From positions 1 through 48,261 of the forward strand of contig NZ_LRQV01000044.1 in NCBI RefSeq assembly GCF_001567585.1: a stretch of 48,261 nucleotides of DNA. Reading direction: 5' to 3'. The notes below the pieces were generated by a model that saw only the letters and a program-made list of their open reading frames with translations, was not told the DNA's origin and made no database searches. Positions 1 to 7,440 of this stretch are shown here, piece by piece (positions within the stretch are counted from its first letter, which is position 1; each line of letters begins with the position of its first letter). The translations under genes and the position numbers were made by a program. Origin of the DNA: Micromonospora rosaria (GTDB lineage: Bacteria; Actinomycetota; Actinomycetes; Mycobacteriales; Micromonosporaceae).

Positions 1-839
1 AGCTCGGCGTCCCGGCCGATCAGCACCGCCCGGTCGGGCGGGCCGGTCCCGGCCGTCGGGGCGGCTCCGTCGGGCGCGTCGACGCCGGGCGGCGGGTCGG
101 CGGGGCGCCCGACCACCGTGCCCGCGCCACCCGCCCGCCGCGCGTCGGCCAGCATGCTGCGCAGGTCCTCCCGGCCGGGGTACGCGTCCACCAGCCCGTG
201 CAGGACCGACGTGGCCTCCTCGTGCCGGCCCGCCGCGACCAGCAGGGTGGCGTACCGCTCGGTGGTGGCGAGCCGCAGTTCCGCCAGGCGCAGCCGCTGG
301 GCCTCGGCGAACGGGCCGGGCACCCCGGCCAGGGCCACCCCGTGCCACAGCCGCAGCGCGGACTCCACGGTGGCCAGTTCGGCGGCCGTGTCCCCGGCGA
401 CCCGGTGGCGTCGGGCCGCCTCGCGCAGCGACTCGAAGCGGACGACGTCGACGGACTCCGGGGGCAGGTGCAGCTGGTACGAGCCGCCGCCCGAGCTGAG
501 GAGCCGCCCCGCCGCCCACCGGTCCCGGGCCGGCTCCAGCACGTGGCGCAGCGCCGAGACGTACGTGTAGATGTTGCCGGTCGCGCTGGCCGGCGCCGCC
601 TCCCCCCAGAGCGCGGTGACGAGCTGCTCCCGGGAGACGGCGTGCCCGGTGCGGAGGGCGAGGACACCGAGCACGGCCATCCGCCGCGCCGACCCCAGCG
701 GGAGTTCGACCCCGTCCCGCCAGGCCCGCACGGGCCCCAGCAACTGGAGGCGTACGCCTCCGTCCCCCACCGACACCGCCGCCCCCAACCGCCGTTTCGA
801 GACCTGGCCCGCCGCCCGGCGGCCACGCCCCCGTGCCAC
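1..839 (-). CDS. SARP-family (AfsR/DnrI-like) transcriptional regulator, 3' part off the window
   Basis: The real frame is the one encoding an N-terminal OmpR-type winged helix (LQLLGPVRAWRDG, then RRMAVLGVLALRTGHAVS and the LVTALWG motif), followed by a bacterial transcriptional activation domain with helical repeats (FESLREAARRH, RYATLLVAAGRHEEA). These are the two hallmarks of SARPs, which activate secondary-metabolite genes. At the window edge the reading frame is still open and has just reached AVLIGRDAEL, which resembles the start of the NTPase module of large AfsR-type or SARP-LuxR proteins, so the full protein is probably much longer. The start is uncertain: GTG 839 follows a strong GAGGGGAGG at 856-864 at long spacing, and GTG 776 or 770 lies just before the conserved domain. 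It is divergent from the small gene at 1109. Confidence 0.88.
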   Translation of the reverse strand, partial: MARGRGRRAAGQVSKRRLGAAVSVGDGGVRLQLLGPVRAWRDGVELPLGSARRMAVLGVLALRTGHAVSREQLVTALWGEAAPASATGNIYTYVSALRHVLEPARDRWAAGRLLSSGGGSYQLHLPPESVDVVRFESLREAARRHRVAGDTAAELATVESALRLWHGVALAGVPGPFAEAQRLRLAELRLATTERYATLLVAAGRHEEATSVLHGLVDAYPGREDLRSMLADARRAGGAGTVVGRPADPPPGVDAPDGAAPTAGTGPPDRAVLIGRDAE

Positions 840-902
840 CGGCCCGCCCGACCGGCCTCCCCTCAAGATCTACGCGATTCGGGGCGGTCGTTGCCACCGC
901 TG

Positions 903-949
903 CCGATCGGTCGGGCCCCGATCGCGCGCCCCGCCCCACCGGCGGGGCG
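903..949. promoter_or_regulatory. Two inverted repeats in the divergent SARP/1109 intergenic region
   Basis: CGATCGG (904-910) pairs with CCGATCG (918-924). Next to it CGCCCCGCC (927-935) pairs perfectly with GGCGGGGCG (941-949) across a 5-nt loop. The 269-bp spacer between the two divergent genes must hold both promoters. The first repeat could be an operator and the second a leader hairpin or terminator-like element. No function is demonstrated. Confidence 0.4.
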
Positions 950-1108
950 CCCTCGCGTCCAGTCTCTCCCCGCCGCGCCCACGGTGCCTGTCATGATCGG
1001 CCCGGTCCGGGCGTCCCGGGCGGTAGTCCGGGCAGAACAGACCGGAGCCCGGGGCACTTCCGTGACCGAGGCCTTCCCCCGTGGTCACCGGGCTGGTGCA
1101 CTCGACCG

Positions 1109-1471
1109 GTGCCGGCTCACCCACCTGCCTCGACGAGCCCGTTCGCGGGCGAACTCCTGCTCGCGCTCGCCGCCGAGGGGCGGCTCGTGCTCGACGCGGC
1201 GCAGGCCGACGAGGCCATAGCCGGGCTGGAACGCACCCTGTCCGAGGTCCGGGCGCGGCTGCGCATCATCCACATGTGGCAGTGCGCGCCCACCCAGCGG
1301 GTCGACGAACTCCCCGACGAACTGGCCCGGGACGTGGTCGAGGCGGTCTTCGCCGACCAGCTCGCGCCCGGCCGGCTGGAGCTCGCCGTGGTGGAGATCC
1401 CCAAGTACATCGAGGCGCTCCGCCGGGCGCGGGAGGCTCCCCCGGCGGCGGGGGACGCCGCCTGTTCCTGA
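1109..1471 (+). CDS. Small hypothetical protein (about 120 aa)
   Basis: I do not recognise the family. The frame is credible because it reads as a largely helical soluble protein (GELLLALAAEGRLVLD, ADEAIAGLERTLSEVR, WQCAPTQRVDELPDEL) with actinobacterial codon use up to the stop at 1469-1471. The upstream extension of this frame is Arg/Pro-rich noncoding-like sequence, so I place the start at GTG 1109 near the onset of the helical region. No clear ribosome binding site is seen, so the start is uncertain. There is no signal peptide or membrane segment. It lies between a divergent SARP gene and a LuxR-type gene on the same strand, which may hint at a regulatory neighbourhood but does not define a role. 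Confidence 0.6.
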   Translation: MPAHPPASTSPFAGELLLALAAEGRLVLDAAQADEAIAGLERTLSEVRARLRIIHMWQCAPTQRVDELPDELARDVVEAVFADQLAPGRLELAVVEIPKYIEALRRAREAPPAAGDAACS

Positions 1472-1499
1472 GCACGTCGGTGCCGCGCCTCGGGCAAAC

Positions 1500-1526
1500 C
1501 TTCACGGTCGACGGGCGGGCGTGAAG
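1500..1526. terminator. Inverted repeat after the small gene
   Basis: CTTCACG (1500-1506) and CGTGAAG (1520-1526) form a perfect 7-bp stem with a 13-nt loop in the 125-bp gap before the LuxR-type gene. A TTTT run lies about 14 nt downstream. A weak terminator or a regulatory hairpin are both possible. Confidence 0.35.
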
Positions 1527-1596
1527 ACCGGCGTGGAGATTTTCTGAAGGGGTGTTGCGCAGACTCCACCGGGACCGGCGACAACGGGAGGCATCG

Positions 1597-2220
1597 GTGG
1601 AACGGGTAGGGCTCATCCTGCAGGCGTCAGAACCGCTCAGTCACGCGGGACTGGCCAGCTTCCTGCGCTCCTGCCCGGAGGTCGAACTGCTGCCCGCCGA
1701 CGAGCGGGCCGGGGCGAAGGTGCTCGTGTTCGCCTGCGAGCAGCTCACGGTGGACGTGGTGGCGATGCTGCGCCGCTCGGCTGCGGAGACCGGCCTGCCG
1801 GTGGTCCTCGTGCTCCGTGAGATCACCGAGAGCGAGCTGCTGACGGCGGTGGAGTGCCGGGTGGTCGCCATCCTGCCGCGCGCGGCGGTCACCGGCGAGC
1901 GGCTGGTGCACAGCGTGCTGGCGGCGGCCAACGGCGGCGGGGTCATGCCGCCGAACCTGGTCGGGGAGCTGCTCAAGCACATCGAGCGGCTACAGCGCGA
2001 GGTGCTCGCCCCGAACGGTCTCAACGCCTCCGGGCTGACCCCGCGCGAGGTCGACGTGCTGCGGTTGATGGCCGACGGGCTGGACACCAACGAGATCGCC
2101 GGCAAGCTCTGCTACTCGGAGCGGACCGTCAAGAACGTCATCTACGGCGTCACCCACCGGCTCAAGCTGCGCAACCGCTCGCACGCCGTCGCCTACGCGC
2201 TGCGGGCCGGCCTGATCTGA
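1597..2220 (+). CDS. LuxR-family DNA-binding regulator with degenerate receiver-like N-terminus
   Basis: The 207-aa protein ends in a textbook LuxR/GerE helix-turn-helix (residues about 145-205: LTPREVDVLRLMADGLDTNE, the NEIAGKLCYSERTVKNVIYG core, then YALRAGLI). The N-terminal part has the alpha/beta rhythm of a response-regulator receiver (VGLILQASEPLSHAGL, VLVFACEQL, GLPVVLVLREI), but it lacks the acidic pocket and the phospho-acceptor Asp of a normal receiver. It is therefore probably an orphan, phosphorylation-independent regulator. The start is GTG 1597, 5 nt after CGGGAGG, rather than an upstream in-frame start. A strong terminator follows the gene, so it is probably monocistronic. Targets are unknown. 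Confidence 0.85.
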   Translation: MERVGLILQASEPLSHAGLASFLRSCPEVELLPADERAGAKVLVFACEQLTVDVVAMLRRSAAETGLPVVLVLREITESELLTAVECRVVAILPRAAVTGERLVHSVLAAANGGGVMPPNLVGELLKHIERLQREVLAPNGLNASGLTPREVDVLRLMADGLDTNEIAGKLCYSERTVKNVIYGVTHRLKLRNRSHAVAYALRAGLI

Positions 2221-2227
2221 TCCGCTT

Positions 2228-2266
2228 CCCGGCGCACCGGCCCCGCCCGGGGGCCGGTGCGCCGGG
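2228..2266 (+). terminator. Strong stem-loop terminator of the LuxR-type gene
   Basis: A perfect 17-bp stem (2228-2244 with 2250-2266) and a 5-nt loop begin 8 nt after the stop codon. There is no U-tract, which is usual for actinobacterial intrinsic terminators. Confidence 0.8.
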
Positions 2267-2325
2267 CTGCCACCCCCGTTGCGGCCCCGCCGACCGTCCG
2301 CTGCCGCTCTCCGGGACGACATCTC

Positions 2326-2350
2326 GGAACGTGTACGTGATTTGACCGTA
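2326..2350 (+). promoter_or_regulatory. Candidate ECF-type promoter of the surface-protein gene
   Basis: GGAAC (2326-2330), a 16-bp spacer and CGTA (2347-2350) match the general ECF sigma consensus GGAAC-N16/17-CGT. A 6-bp hairpin GGGTGA/TCACCC (2364-2382) would lie in the roughly 90-nt leader before the start at 2446. A cell-envelope-stress sigma factor controlling a wall-anchored protein would make sense, but this is inference. Confidence 0.45.
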
Positions 2351-2445
2351 ATATCCACTTTGTGGGTGAACCTTCGTCACCCGCCGCGACTCTCCCGTAT
2401 GCACATCGTTTCCTCGGTGTCAACATCCACCACACGGGGGAGTAC

Positions 2446-4173
2446 ATGATCGAGACCTCTGCACGGCACAGACCGGGTCGCCTCTGGACCCGGCTGGCCA
2501 CCTTCGTACTGCTGACGGGGGCCCTGCTGGTCGGGGCCGGCGCCCCGGCGGCCGCCGCGACGACGATCGAGATCAACCAGGGGAACGTGCCGACGACGGC
2601 GGCCAACTTCACCCAGAACTGTGATCCGAACCTGGGCGGCGGGCCCTATCCGAACCAGGACGTCTGGGTGTTCAACCTGCCAGGCAACCCGCAGACCAGC
2701 GGCACCTTCCAGTCGGTCACGGCGACGTTCAGCACGCCGACGGGCAACGTGACCCTGACGATTCCCACCGATCCCAACAGCGCCATCGTCAACGACCTCG
2801 GCACGAGCAAGGCCTGGATCCGGACGCCGGCCGGCTGGACGCTGCTCAACGCCACCGCGGTGATCAGCGGTACGGCCGACTTCTTCGTCCTCACCCACAC
2901 CTGCGCCGCGTCCAGCCCGGAGGTCAACCCGAGGCTGACGCTGACCAAGACGGGGTCGCCGGCCAGTGGGCTGAAGGTCGGTGACGTGGTCACGTACACG
3001 TACACCGTGACCAACGCGAGCACCGGCACGGCCACGCCGATCACCGCCATCGCCGTCACCGACGACACGGTCACCGGCATCACGTGCCAGGCCACCTCGC
3101 TCGTCCCGGGGCAGAGCACCACCTGCACCGGGACGTACACGGTGACCGAGGCGGACGTGGAGCGCGGCCAGATCGTCAACACGGCCCAGGCCACCGGACG
3201 CTTCGGCGAGCAGCTCGTGCCCTCCAACGAGGCGACCTTCACCGTCACCACGGTGACGCCCAAGCCGAAGCTGACGCTGACCAAGACGGGGTCACCGGCC
3301 AAGGGTGTGAAGGTCGGTGACGTGGTCACCTACACGTACACCGTGACGAACGAGAGCACCGGCACCACCGCCTCGATCACCGACATCGCCGTCACCGACG
3401 ACACGGTCACCGGGATCACGTGCGAGGACACCTCGCTCGCGCCGGGGGAGAGCACCACCTGCACCGGGACGTACACGGTGACCGAGGCAGACGTGGAGCG
3501 CGGCCAGATCGTCAACACGGCCCGCGCCTCCGGCGAGTTCCGCGAGCAGACGGTGTACTCCAACCAGGCGACCTTCACCGTCACCACCAAGGTGGCGCGG
3601 CCGGGCCTGTCGATCGACAAGAAGGCCCGGGTCGACACCGACTGCAAGGACAAGTGCAAGAACGGCGACGTCGCGCACAAGGGTGACAAGATCTTCTACA
3701 CCTACCGGGTGACCAACACCGGGAACGTGACGATCACCAACGTCGCCGTCGACGACCCGACCGCCGGTCAGGTGGTCTGCGACCGCACCACCTTGGCGCC
3801 GGGCACCAGCACCGACTGCCACGCGGTCAACCCGTACGTCGTCACCGAGGCGGACGTGAAGGCCGGCAAGGTGGTCAACACGGCGCGGGCCACCGGCACG
3901 TACCGCTACCAGAACGTGGTCTCCTCCTCGGTGACCGTCACCGTCTGCGTCGAGGAGCCCCACAAGAAGGAGCACGAGAAGGGCAACTGGAACGACAAGG
4001 AGAACGACAAGGAGAACGACAAGGAGAACGGTAAGGGGAAGGGCAAGGACGGTCTGCCCGTCACCGGCCAGAGCCTCACCGGCGCCCTCGCCCTCGGCGG
4101 CGGCCTCCTGGTCGCCGGCGGCGGCCTGATCGGGCTCAGCCGGATCCGCCGGGAGGTGAACTCCTCACTCTGA
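2446..4173 (+). CDS. Sortase-anchored DUF11-repeat surface protein
   Basis: This 575-aa secreted protein has a signal peptide (residues 1-38, positively charged start, hydrophobic LATFVLLTGALLVGAG, AAA cleavage region) and a unique beta-rich N-domain. Three DUF11/isopeptide-type repeats follow, each beginning LTLTKTGSPA or a variant (LSIDKKARVD) and containing TYTYTVTN/TYRVTN and a VTEADV motif. Then come a Lys/Glu-rich spacer with three DKEN repeats, the sorting motif LPVTG, a hydrophobic helix and a basic tail (RIRRE). It should be exported, cleaved by a housekeeping sortase and linked to peptidoglycan, acting as a stalk, adhesin or structural protein. The start is ATG 2446, 3 nt after GGGGGAG. 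The first two repeats are very similar at DNA level; the third carries an insertion with two cysteines (DCKDKC). Confidence 0.88.
   Translation: MIETSARHRPGRLWTRLATFVLLTGALLVGAGAPAAAATTIEINQGNVPTTAANFTQNCDPNLGGGPYPNQDVWVFNLPGNPQTSGTFQSVTATFSTPTGNVTLTIPTDPNSAIVNDLGTSKAWIRTPAGWTLLNATAVISGTADFFVLTHTCAASSPEVNPRLTLTKTGSPASGLKVGDVVTYTYTVTNASTGTATPITAIAVTDDTVTGITCQATSLVPGQSTTCTGTYTVTEADVERGQIVNTAQATGRFGEQLVPSNEATFTVTTVTPKPKLTLTKTGSPAKGVKVGDVVTYTYTVTNESTGTTASITDIAVTDDTVTGITCEDTSLAPGESTTCTGTYTVTEADVERGQIVNTARASGEFREQTVYSNQATFTVTTKVARPGLSIDKKARVDTDCKDKCKNGDVAHKGDKIFYTYRVTNTGNVTITNVAVDDPTAGQVVCDRTTLAPGTSTDCHAVNPYVVTEADVKAGKVVNTARATGTYRYQNVVSSSVTVTVCVEEPHKKEHEKGNWNDKENDKENDKENGKGKGKDGLPVTGQSLTGALALGGGLLVAGGGLIGLSRIRREVNSSL
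2935..3591 (+). repeat. Tandem, nearly identical DUF11 coding repeats
   Basis: Two consecutive units of about 330 bp (roughly 2935-3264 and 3271-3591) are highly similar at nucleotide level, including long identical blocks around the LTLTKTGSPA and TEADVERGQIVNTA codons. The third repeat (from about 3604) is clearly more diverged. This points to recent duplication or gene conversion of the first two units. Confidence 0.8.
3994..4029 (+). repeat. 12-bp tandem repeat (three copies) encoding DKEN
   Basis: GACAAGGAGAAC is repeated perfectly three times in frame within the charged wall-spanning spacer of the surface protein. Such repeats often vary in copy number between strains. Confidence 0.85.
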
Positions 4174-4184
4174 CCGCTCCGTCG

Positions 4185-4219
4185 CGAACTCCGGGCACCA
4201 CTCTGGTGCCCGGAGTTCG
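4185..4219. terminator. Bidirectional stem-loop terminator between convergent genes
   Basis: A perfect 16-bp stem (4185-4200 with 4204-4219) with a 3-nt loop sits between the surface-protein stop and the end of the convergent methyltransferase gene, and can serve both transcripts. Confidence 0.85.
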
Positions 4220-4267
4220 TCTGTCGTGCGGCGGTGGACCGACGGCGCCGTGCCCGGTCGGGTGGGG

Positions 4268-5056
4268 TCAGGGGCGGCGGGCCAGCCAGACGGTCCGGGT
4301 GGCCCGGACCGTGAGGTCGGTACGGCTCGCCACGCCCGCCGCGATCGTGTCGAGCGCCGCGAGGTCGGGTGCGGGGAGCCGCCCGTCGAGGCCGTGCCGC
4401 ATCCGGGCCAGGGTGAGGTGGGCGTAGCGACCGGTGGCGGCGGGCAGGGGTGCGCGCAGCGCGATGTCGAACCGCCGTTCCGCCTCGACGGTGAAGCCCG
4501 CCTCGACCAGTCGGGCGGCCCAGTCCTCGGTCATGTGCAGGCCCTTCTCGGCCCGGATCTCGGCGAGCACGGCGTGGCACCGTTCCTCCAGGTCCGCCCC
4601 GGCCCCCTCGGGCAGGAACCGGGGGAAGGAGTCCAACTCGGTGACCACGAACAGGCCCCCCGGGCGCAGCGTCGCGTGGGCCCGGGTGAGGGCGCGGGCG
4701 GGCTCGGCGAGGTGGTGCAGCGAGGCGGAGGCCCAGATCAGGTCGGCGGGGCCCAGCGGCGGCCAGGACTGGTCCAGGTCGGCCTGGACGGTGTGCACCC
4801 GGTCGGCGACGCCGAGCGCGTGCGCCCGGCCCCGGAGGTGGTCGAGCATCTCGTCGTCGACGTCGACCGCGACGATCTCCGCGTCCGGCAACTGCCGGGC
4901 CAGGGCGAGGGTACCGGTGCCGGAGCCCGCGCCCAGGTCGACGACGCGGGGCCGGGCGGGGGTGAGCGAGCCGACCCAGGTGAGCACCGTGTCGTGGTAC
5001 TCGTGCAGGACGTCGGCGTCGAGGTCGAGCAGTTCGGCCAGGTGGGTGTGTGCCAT
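4268..5056 (-). CDS. Class I SAM-dependent methyltransferase
   Basis: This 262-aa protein has a clear methyltransferase fold: motif I VVDLGAGSGTGTLALAR, the acidic loop EIVAVDVDDEML, motif II VQADLDQSWPPLGPADLIWA, then ASLHHL and the LRPGGLFVVTELDSF post-motif. It resembles the methyltransferase 11/25 type found near actinobacterial regulators. The substrate cannot be told. ATG 5056 is the start; an in-frame extension further upstream would run through the divergent regulator gene and was rejected. The gene is divergent from the XRE-cupin regulator at 5104 across only 47 bp, so that regulator probably controls it. Confidence 0.85.
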   Translation of the reverse strand: MAHTHLAELLDLDADVLHEYHDTVLTWVGSLTPARPRVVDLGAGSGTGTLALARQLPDAEIVAVDVDDEMLDHLRGRAHALGVADRVHTVQADLDQSWPPLGPADLIWASASLHHLAEPARALTRAHATLRPGGLFVVTELDSFPRFLPEGAGADLEERCHAVLAEIRAEKGLHMTEDWAARLVEAGFTVEAERRFDIALRAPLPAATGRYAHLTLARMRHGLDGRLPAPDLAALDTIAAGVASRTDLTVRATRTVWLARRP

Positions 5057-5072
5057 GCCGCGACGGTACCCG

Positions 5073-5116
5073 CGTCTTGCTCTTACGGCATACAATCTTG
5101 CGTATGAAGCAAGACG
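5073..5116. promoter_or_regulatory. Overlapping operators in the 47-bp divergent promoter
   Basis: CGTCTTGCT (5073-5081) is the perfect inverse of AGCAAGACG (5108-5116). Inside it, CATAC (5089-5093) pairs with GTATG (5102-5106). The repeats cover the AT-richer part of the gap and the start codon of the regulator gene, an arrangement typical of autoregulation. The XRE-cupin protein is the obvious candidate ligand. Confidence 0.55.
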
Positions 5117-5688
5117 GTGAGGTGGACGCCCTCGTCCGGCAGCGCATCCGGGGGCTGCGGGTCGCCCGTGGCTGGTCGCTGGACGAGCTGGCGGCGCGCA
5201 GCTTCCTGAGCCCGTCGACCCTGAGCCGGATCGAGACCGGTCACCGGCGGATCGCCCTCGACCAGTTGACCCCGATCGCGCGGGCGCTGGGCACCACCCT
5301 CGACCAGCTCGTCGAGTCGGGCACCGACGACGACGTGGTGATCCGCCCGCACCGCGACGAGGAGCGTGGCGTGACCACCTGGCTGCTGACCCGGCACGGC
5401 GCACCGGCCGGGATGACCGTGGCGAAGCTGCGCGTCACCCGACCGGTCCCCGCCGAGCTGCGGGTGCACCCCGGGCGGGACTGGTTCACCGTGCTCTCCG
5501 GGACCGTGGTGCTGCGGCTCGGTGAGCGGACGATCCTGGTCCGGACGGGCGAGGCGGCCGAGTTCTCGACGATGGTGCCGCACGCGTTCGGAGCGCACGG
5601 CGGCCCGGCCGAGATCCTGTGCATCCTCGACCACGAGGGGGAACGCAGCCACCTGGGCCCGCAGCGGCCCCCGGCCGGCACCGGATGA
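5104..5688 (+). CDS. XRE-family regulator with C-terminal cupin sensor domain
   Basis: The 194-aa protein has an N-terminal helix-turn-helix (residues about 10-65: IRGLRVARGWSLDELAARS, FLSPSTLSRIETGHR, LTPIARALGTTLDQL). A small cupin barrel follows (residues about 105-180: ELRVHPGRDWFTVLSG, VVLRLGERTILV, GEAAEFSTMVPHAFGAHG). This architecture is common in regulators that sense small molecules or metals and repress a neighbouring gene. The start ATG 5104 overlaps an inverted repeat shared with the divergent methyltransferase promoter, which suggests autoregulation and control of that methyltransferase. The effector is unknown. Confidence 0.88.
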   Translation: MKQDGEVDALVRQRIRGLRVARGWSLDELAARSFLSPSTLSRIETGHRRIALDQLTPIARALGTTLDQLVESGTDDDVVIRPHRDEERGVTTWLLTRHGAPAGMTVAKLRVTRPVPAELRVHPGRDWFTVLSGTVVLRLGERTILVRTGEAAEFSTMVPHAFGAHGGPAEILCILDHEGERSHLGPQRPPAGTG

Positions 5689-5729
5689 CCCCTCCACCAG
5701 GCCGGCCCAGGCCCCTCCACCAGGCCGGC
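5689..5729. repeat. 18-bp direct repeat in the XRE-cupin / 5794 spacer
   Basis: CCCCTCCACCAGGCCGGC occurs at 5689-5706 and again at 5712-5729, a perfect copy with a 23-bp period, starting at the end of the regulator gene. It looks like a small slippage duplication; no function is apparent. Confidence 0.7.
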
Positions 5730-5793
5730 TCCACCCAGATCTCCACCCTCCGAAGGTGCCGGTCCACCCGGTCCCGCTCGTAACGTTCGGGTC

Positions 5794-6078
5794 ATGAACG
5801 AGCAGGTCGACACCACGAGGAACGGCTCCCCGGCTGCCCGGCGCGGCACCGTCGTGCGGGCCGCGAACTATCTGCTGACCGGCGACGGGAAGGGCAGCCG
5901 GAGCACCCGGCTGGCCGGCACGGTCATCGACCGGGTGCTCGAACAGGAGGGGGGCAAGGTGACCGGACGTGTGGTGATGGCGGTCCTGGTGGTGCTCGGC
6001 GTGGCGGGACTGGCCTTCGTCGCCTACCGTCTGCTGGTGCTGGACCTGATCCTGACCCTGGTGCGGGAACGCGGTTGA
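5794..6078 (+). CDS. Small single-pass membrane protein upstream of a two-component system
   Basis: This 94-aa protein has a hydrophilic N-terminal two-thirds (RAANYLLTGDGKGSRSTRLA) and one transmembrane helix (VVMAVLVVLGVAGLAFVAYRLL, residues about 60-82) ending in a short basic tail. I do not recognise a family. Its stop overlaps the TTG that opens the histidine-kinase frame (TTGA), so it is translationally coupled to the kinase and may be an accessory or sensory partner. Confidence 0.7.
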   Translation: MNEQVDTTRNGSPAARRGTVVRAANYLLTGDGKGSRSTRLAGTVIDRVLEQEGGKVTGRVVMAVLVVLGVAGLAFVAYRLLVLDLILTLVRERG

Positions 6079-7256
6079 CCCTGGTGGACGGGCTGCGTCG
6101 GCTGACCCACCGGGTCGTACGGCTGCTGAAGGCCGACGACCCGGAGACCGGCTGGCTGGTCCGCATCGTGCTCAGCGCGCTGCTGGTCTGGTCGCTGCGG
6201 TACCTGGCCCCGACCGAGCCCGGCGTGCGGCCGGTCCTCGCCGTCAGCCTCGCCGGGTGGGCCTGCTTCGTGGCCACCGACCGCCGGTGGCCCCGGCTCG
6301 CCCGCACCGCGCTGGCCCTGGCGGCGCTGCTGCCGGCCACCGTCGCGGGCGTGCCGGACAACGCCGCGGCACTGATCTTCCTCTACGGCGCGCTGTTCAC
6401 CTTCGTGCTGCTGCCCCGGATGCCGATGTGGGCCATCCTGGCCCTCACCGGCGCGGTCGTCGCGGTCCTGCTGACCGGCCTCTGGCTCGCCGGTCGCGGA
6501 CCGACGGCGATGCTGACCCAGCCCGCGCTGATCGTCATCCTGGTGCTGTTCAGCCTGCACCGACGCGAGTACCGGCTGCGGGCCGAGCAGACCGCGCTGC
6601 TGTTGGACCAGACCGCGCGCACCCAGCAGGCCCAGGCCCGGGCGGCGGCGCTGGACGAGCGGGCCCGGATCGCCCGGGAACTGCACGACGTGCTCGCCCA
6701 CTCGCTGGGCGCGCTCGGCGTGCAACTGGAGGTCGCCGAGGCGCAACTGACCGAGAAGGGGGACGTCGTGGCTGCCACCGCCCGGATCCGCCGGGCCCGC
6801 CGACTGGCCGGCGACGGCCTGGCCGAGGCCCGCTCGGCGGTCGCGGCCCTGCGTGCCGACGTACCGCCGCTGCCCCAGGCGCTCGGCGACCTCGTCGCCG
6901 GCCACCGGGCGGACCACGCGGCCACGGTCACCCTGCGTACCGAGGGCAGCCCTCAAGACCTGCCCTCGGCGGCCGAGGTGTCCCTGCTGCGGACCGCCCG
7001 GGAGGCGTTGACCAACGCGGCCAAGCACGCCCCGGGCGCCCCGGTCACCGTCACCCTCGACTACCACGGCCCGGCCGTACGGCTCACCGTGCAGAACCCG
7101 GCCCCGGACCCGACCCGGGTGCGGCCGGCCACCGGCGACGGCGCGGGTGGGCACGGGCTGACCGGAGCCCGGGAACGGATCGCGCTCGTCGGTGGGACCC
7201 TGGAGGCGGGCGTGGCCGACGGTACGTGGCGAGTCACCGTGGAGGTGCCAGCATGA
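6075..7256 (+). CDS. Two-component sensor histidine kinase (NarL/LiaS-like, HisKA_3)
   Basis: This 393-aa protein has about four or five N-terminal membrane helices (residues 28-160: IVLSALLVWSL, PVLAVSLAGWACF, LALAALLPATVAG, AILALTGAVVAVLL, ALIVILVLFS). The HisKA_3 dimerisation box ARELHDVLAHSLGALG (phospho-acceptor His204) and an HATPase_c domain follow (REALTNAAKHAPGA, the GHGLTGARERI G-box). It probably senses a membrane or envelope signal and phosphorylates the response regulator encoded next. The start is taken as TTG 6075, overlapping the previous stop; GTG 6084 is an in-frame alternative. The stop overlaps the next ATG (ATGA), indicating coupled translation of kinase and regulator. 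Confidence 0.88.
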   Translation: MTLVDGLRRLTHRVVRLLKADDPETGWLVRIVLSALLVWSLRYLAPTEPGVRPVLAVSLAGWACFVATDRRWPRLARTALALAALLPATVAGVPDNAAALIFLYGALFTFVLLPRMPMWAILALTGAVVAVLLTGLWLAGRGPTAMLTQPALIVILVLFSLHRREYRLRAEQTALLLDQTARTQQAQARAAALDERARIARELHDVLAHSLGALGVQLEVAEAQLTEKGDVVAATARIRRARRLAGDGLAEARSAVAALRADVPPLPQALGDLVAGHRADHAATVTLRTEGSPQDLPSAAEVSLLRTAREALTNAAKHAPGAPVTVTLDYHGPAVRLTVQNPAPDPTRVRPATGDGAGGHGLTGARERIALVGGTLEAGVADGTWRVTVEVPA

Positions 7257-7440
7257 CCGACCGCACCGAGCGGGCAGTGCCGGAGGGGAGCCACGGCCGC
7301 GACGGCGAGGGCCGGGAGGGCATGCCAGTGCGGCCCAGCATGACCGACCGCACCGAGCGGGTCGAGCCGCGAGGGGGTCACGGCCGTGACGGCGAGGGCC
7401 GGGAGGGTATGCCAGTGCGGCCCAGCATGACCGACCGCAC
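7253..7440 (+). repeat. 87-bp in-frame tandem repeat containing the start codon
   Basis: Two near-identical 87-bp units start at ATG 7253 and ATG 7340, and a partial third begins at ATG 7427. Each starts ATGACCGACCGCACCGA, and the second and third starts are each preceded by a CCAGTGCGGCCCAGC block. The duplication reiterates the translation start without breaking the frame. Confidence 0.9.

Noticed and set aside
20..826. Long Arg/Ser/Pro-rich open frame on the minus strand at the left edge
   Set aside because: Frame-shifted shadow of the SARP gene; the SARP frame (start 839 or 776, open at the edge) has the recognisable winged-helix and BTAD sequence.
3292..3975. 227-aa minus-strand frame opposite the DUF11 repeats
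   Set aside because: Antisense shadow with repetitive Val/Asp/Gly composition produced by the repeats; no start context or family.
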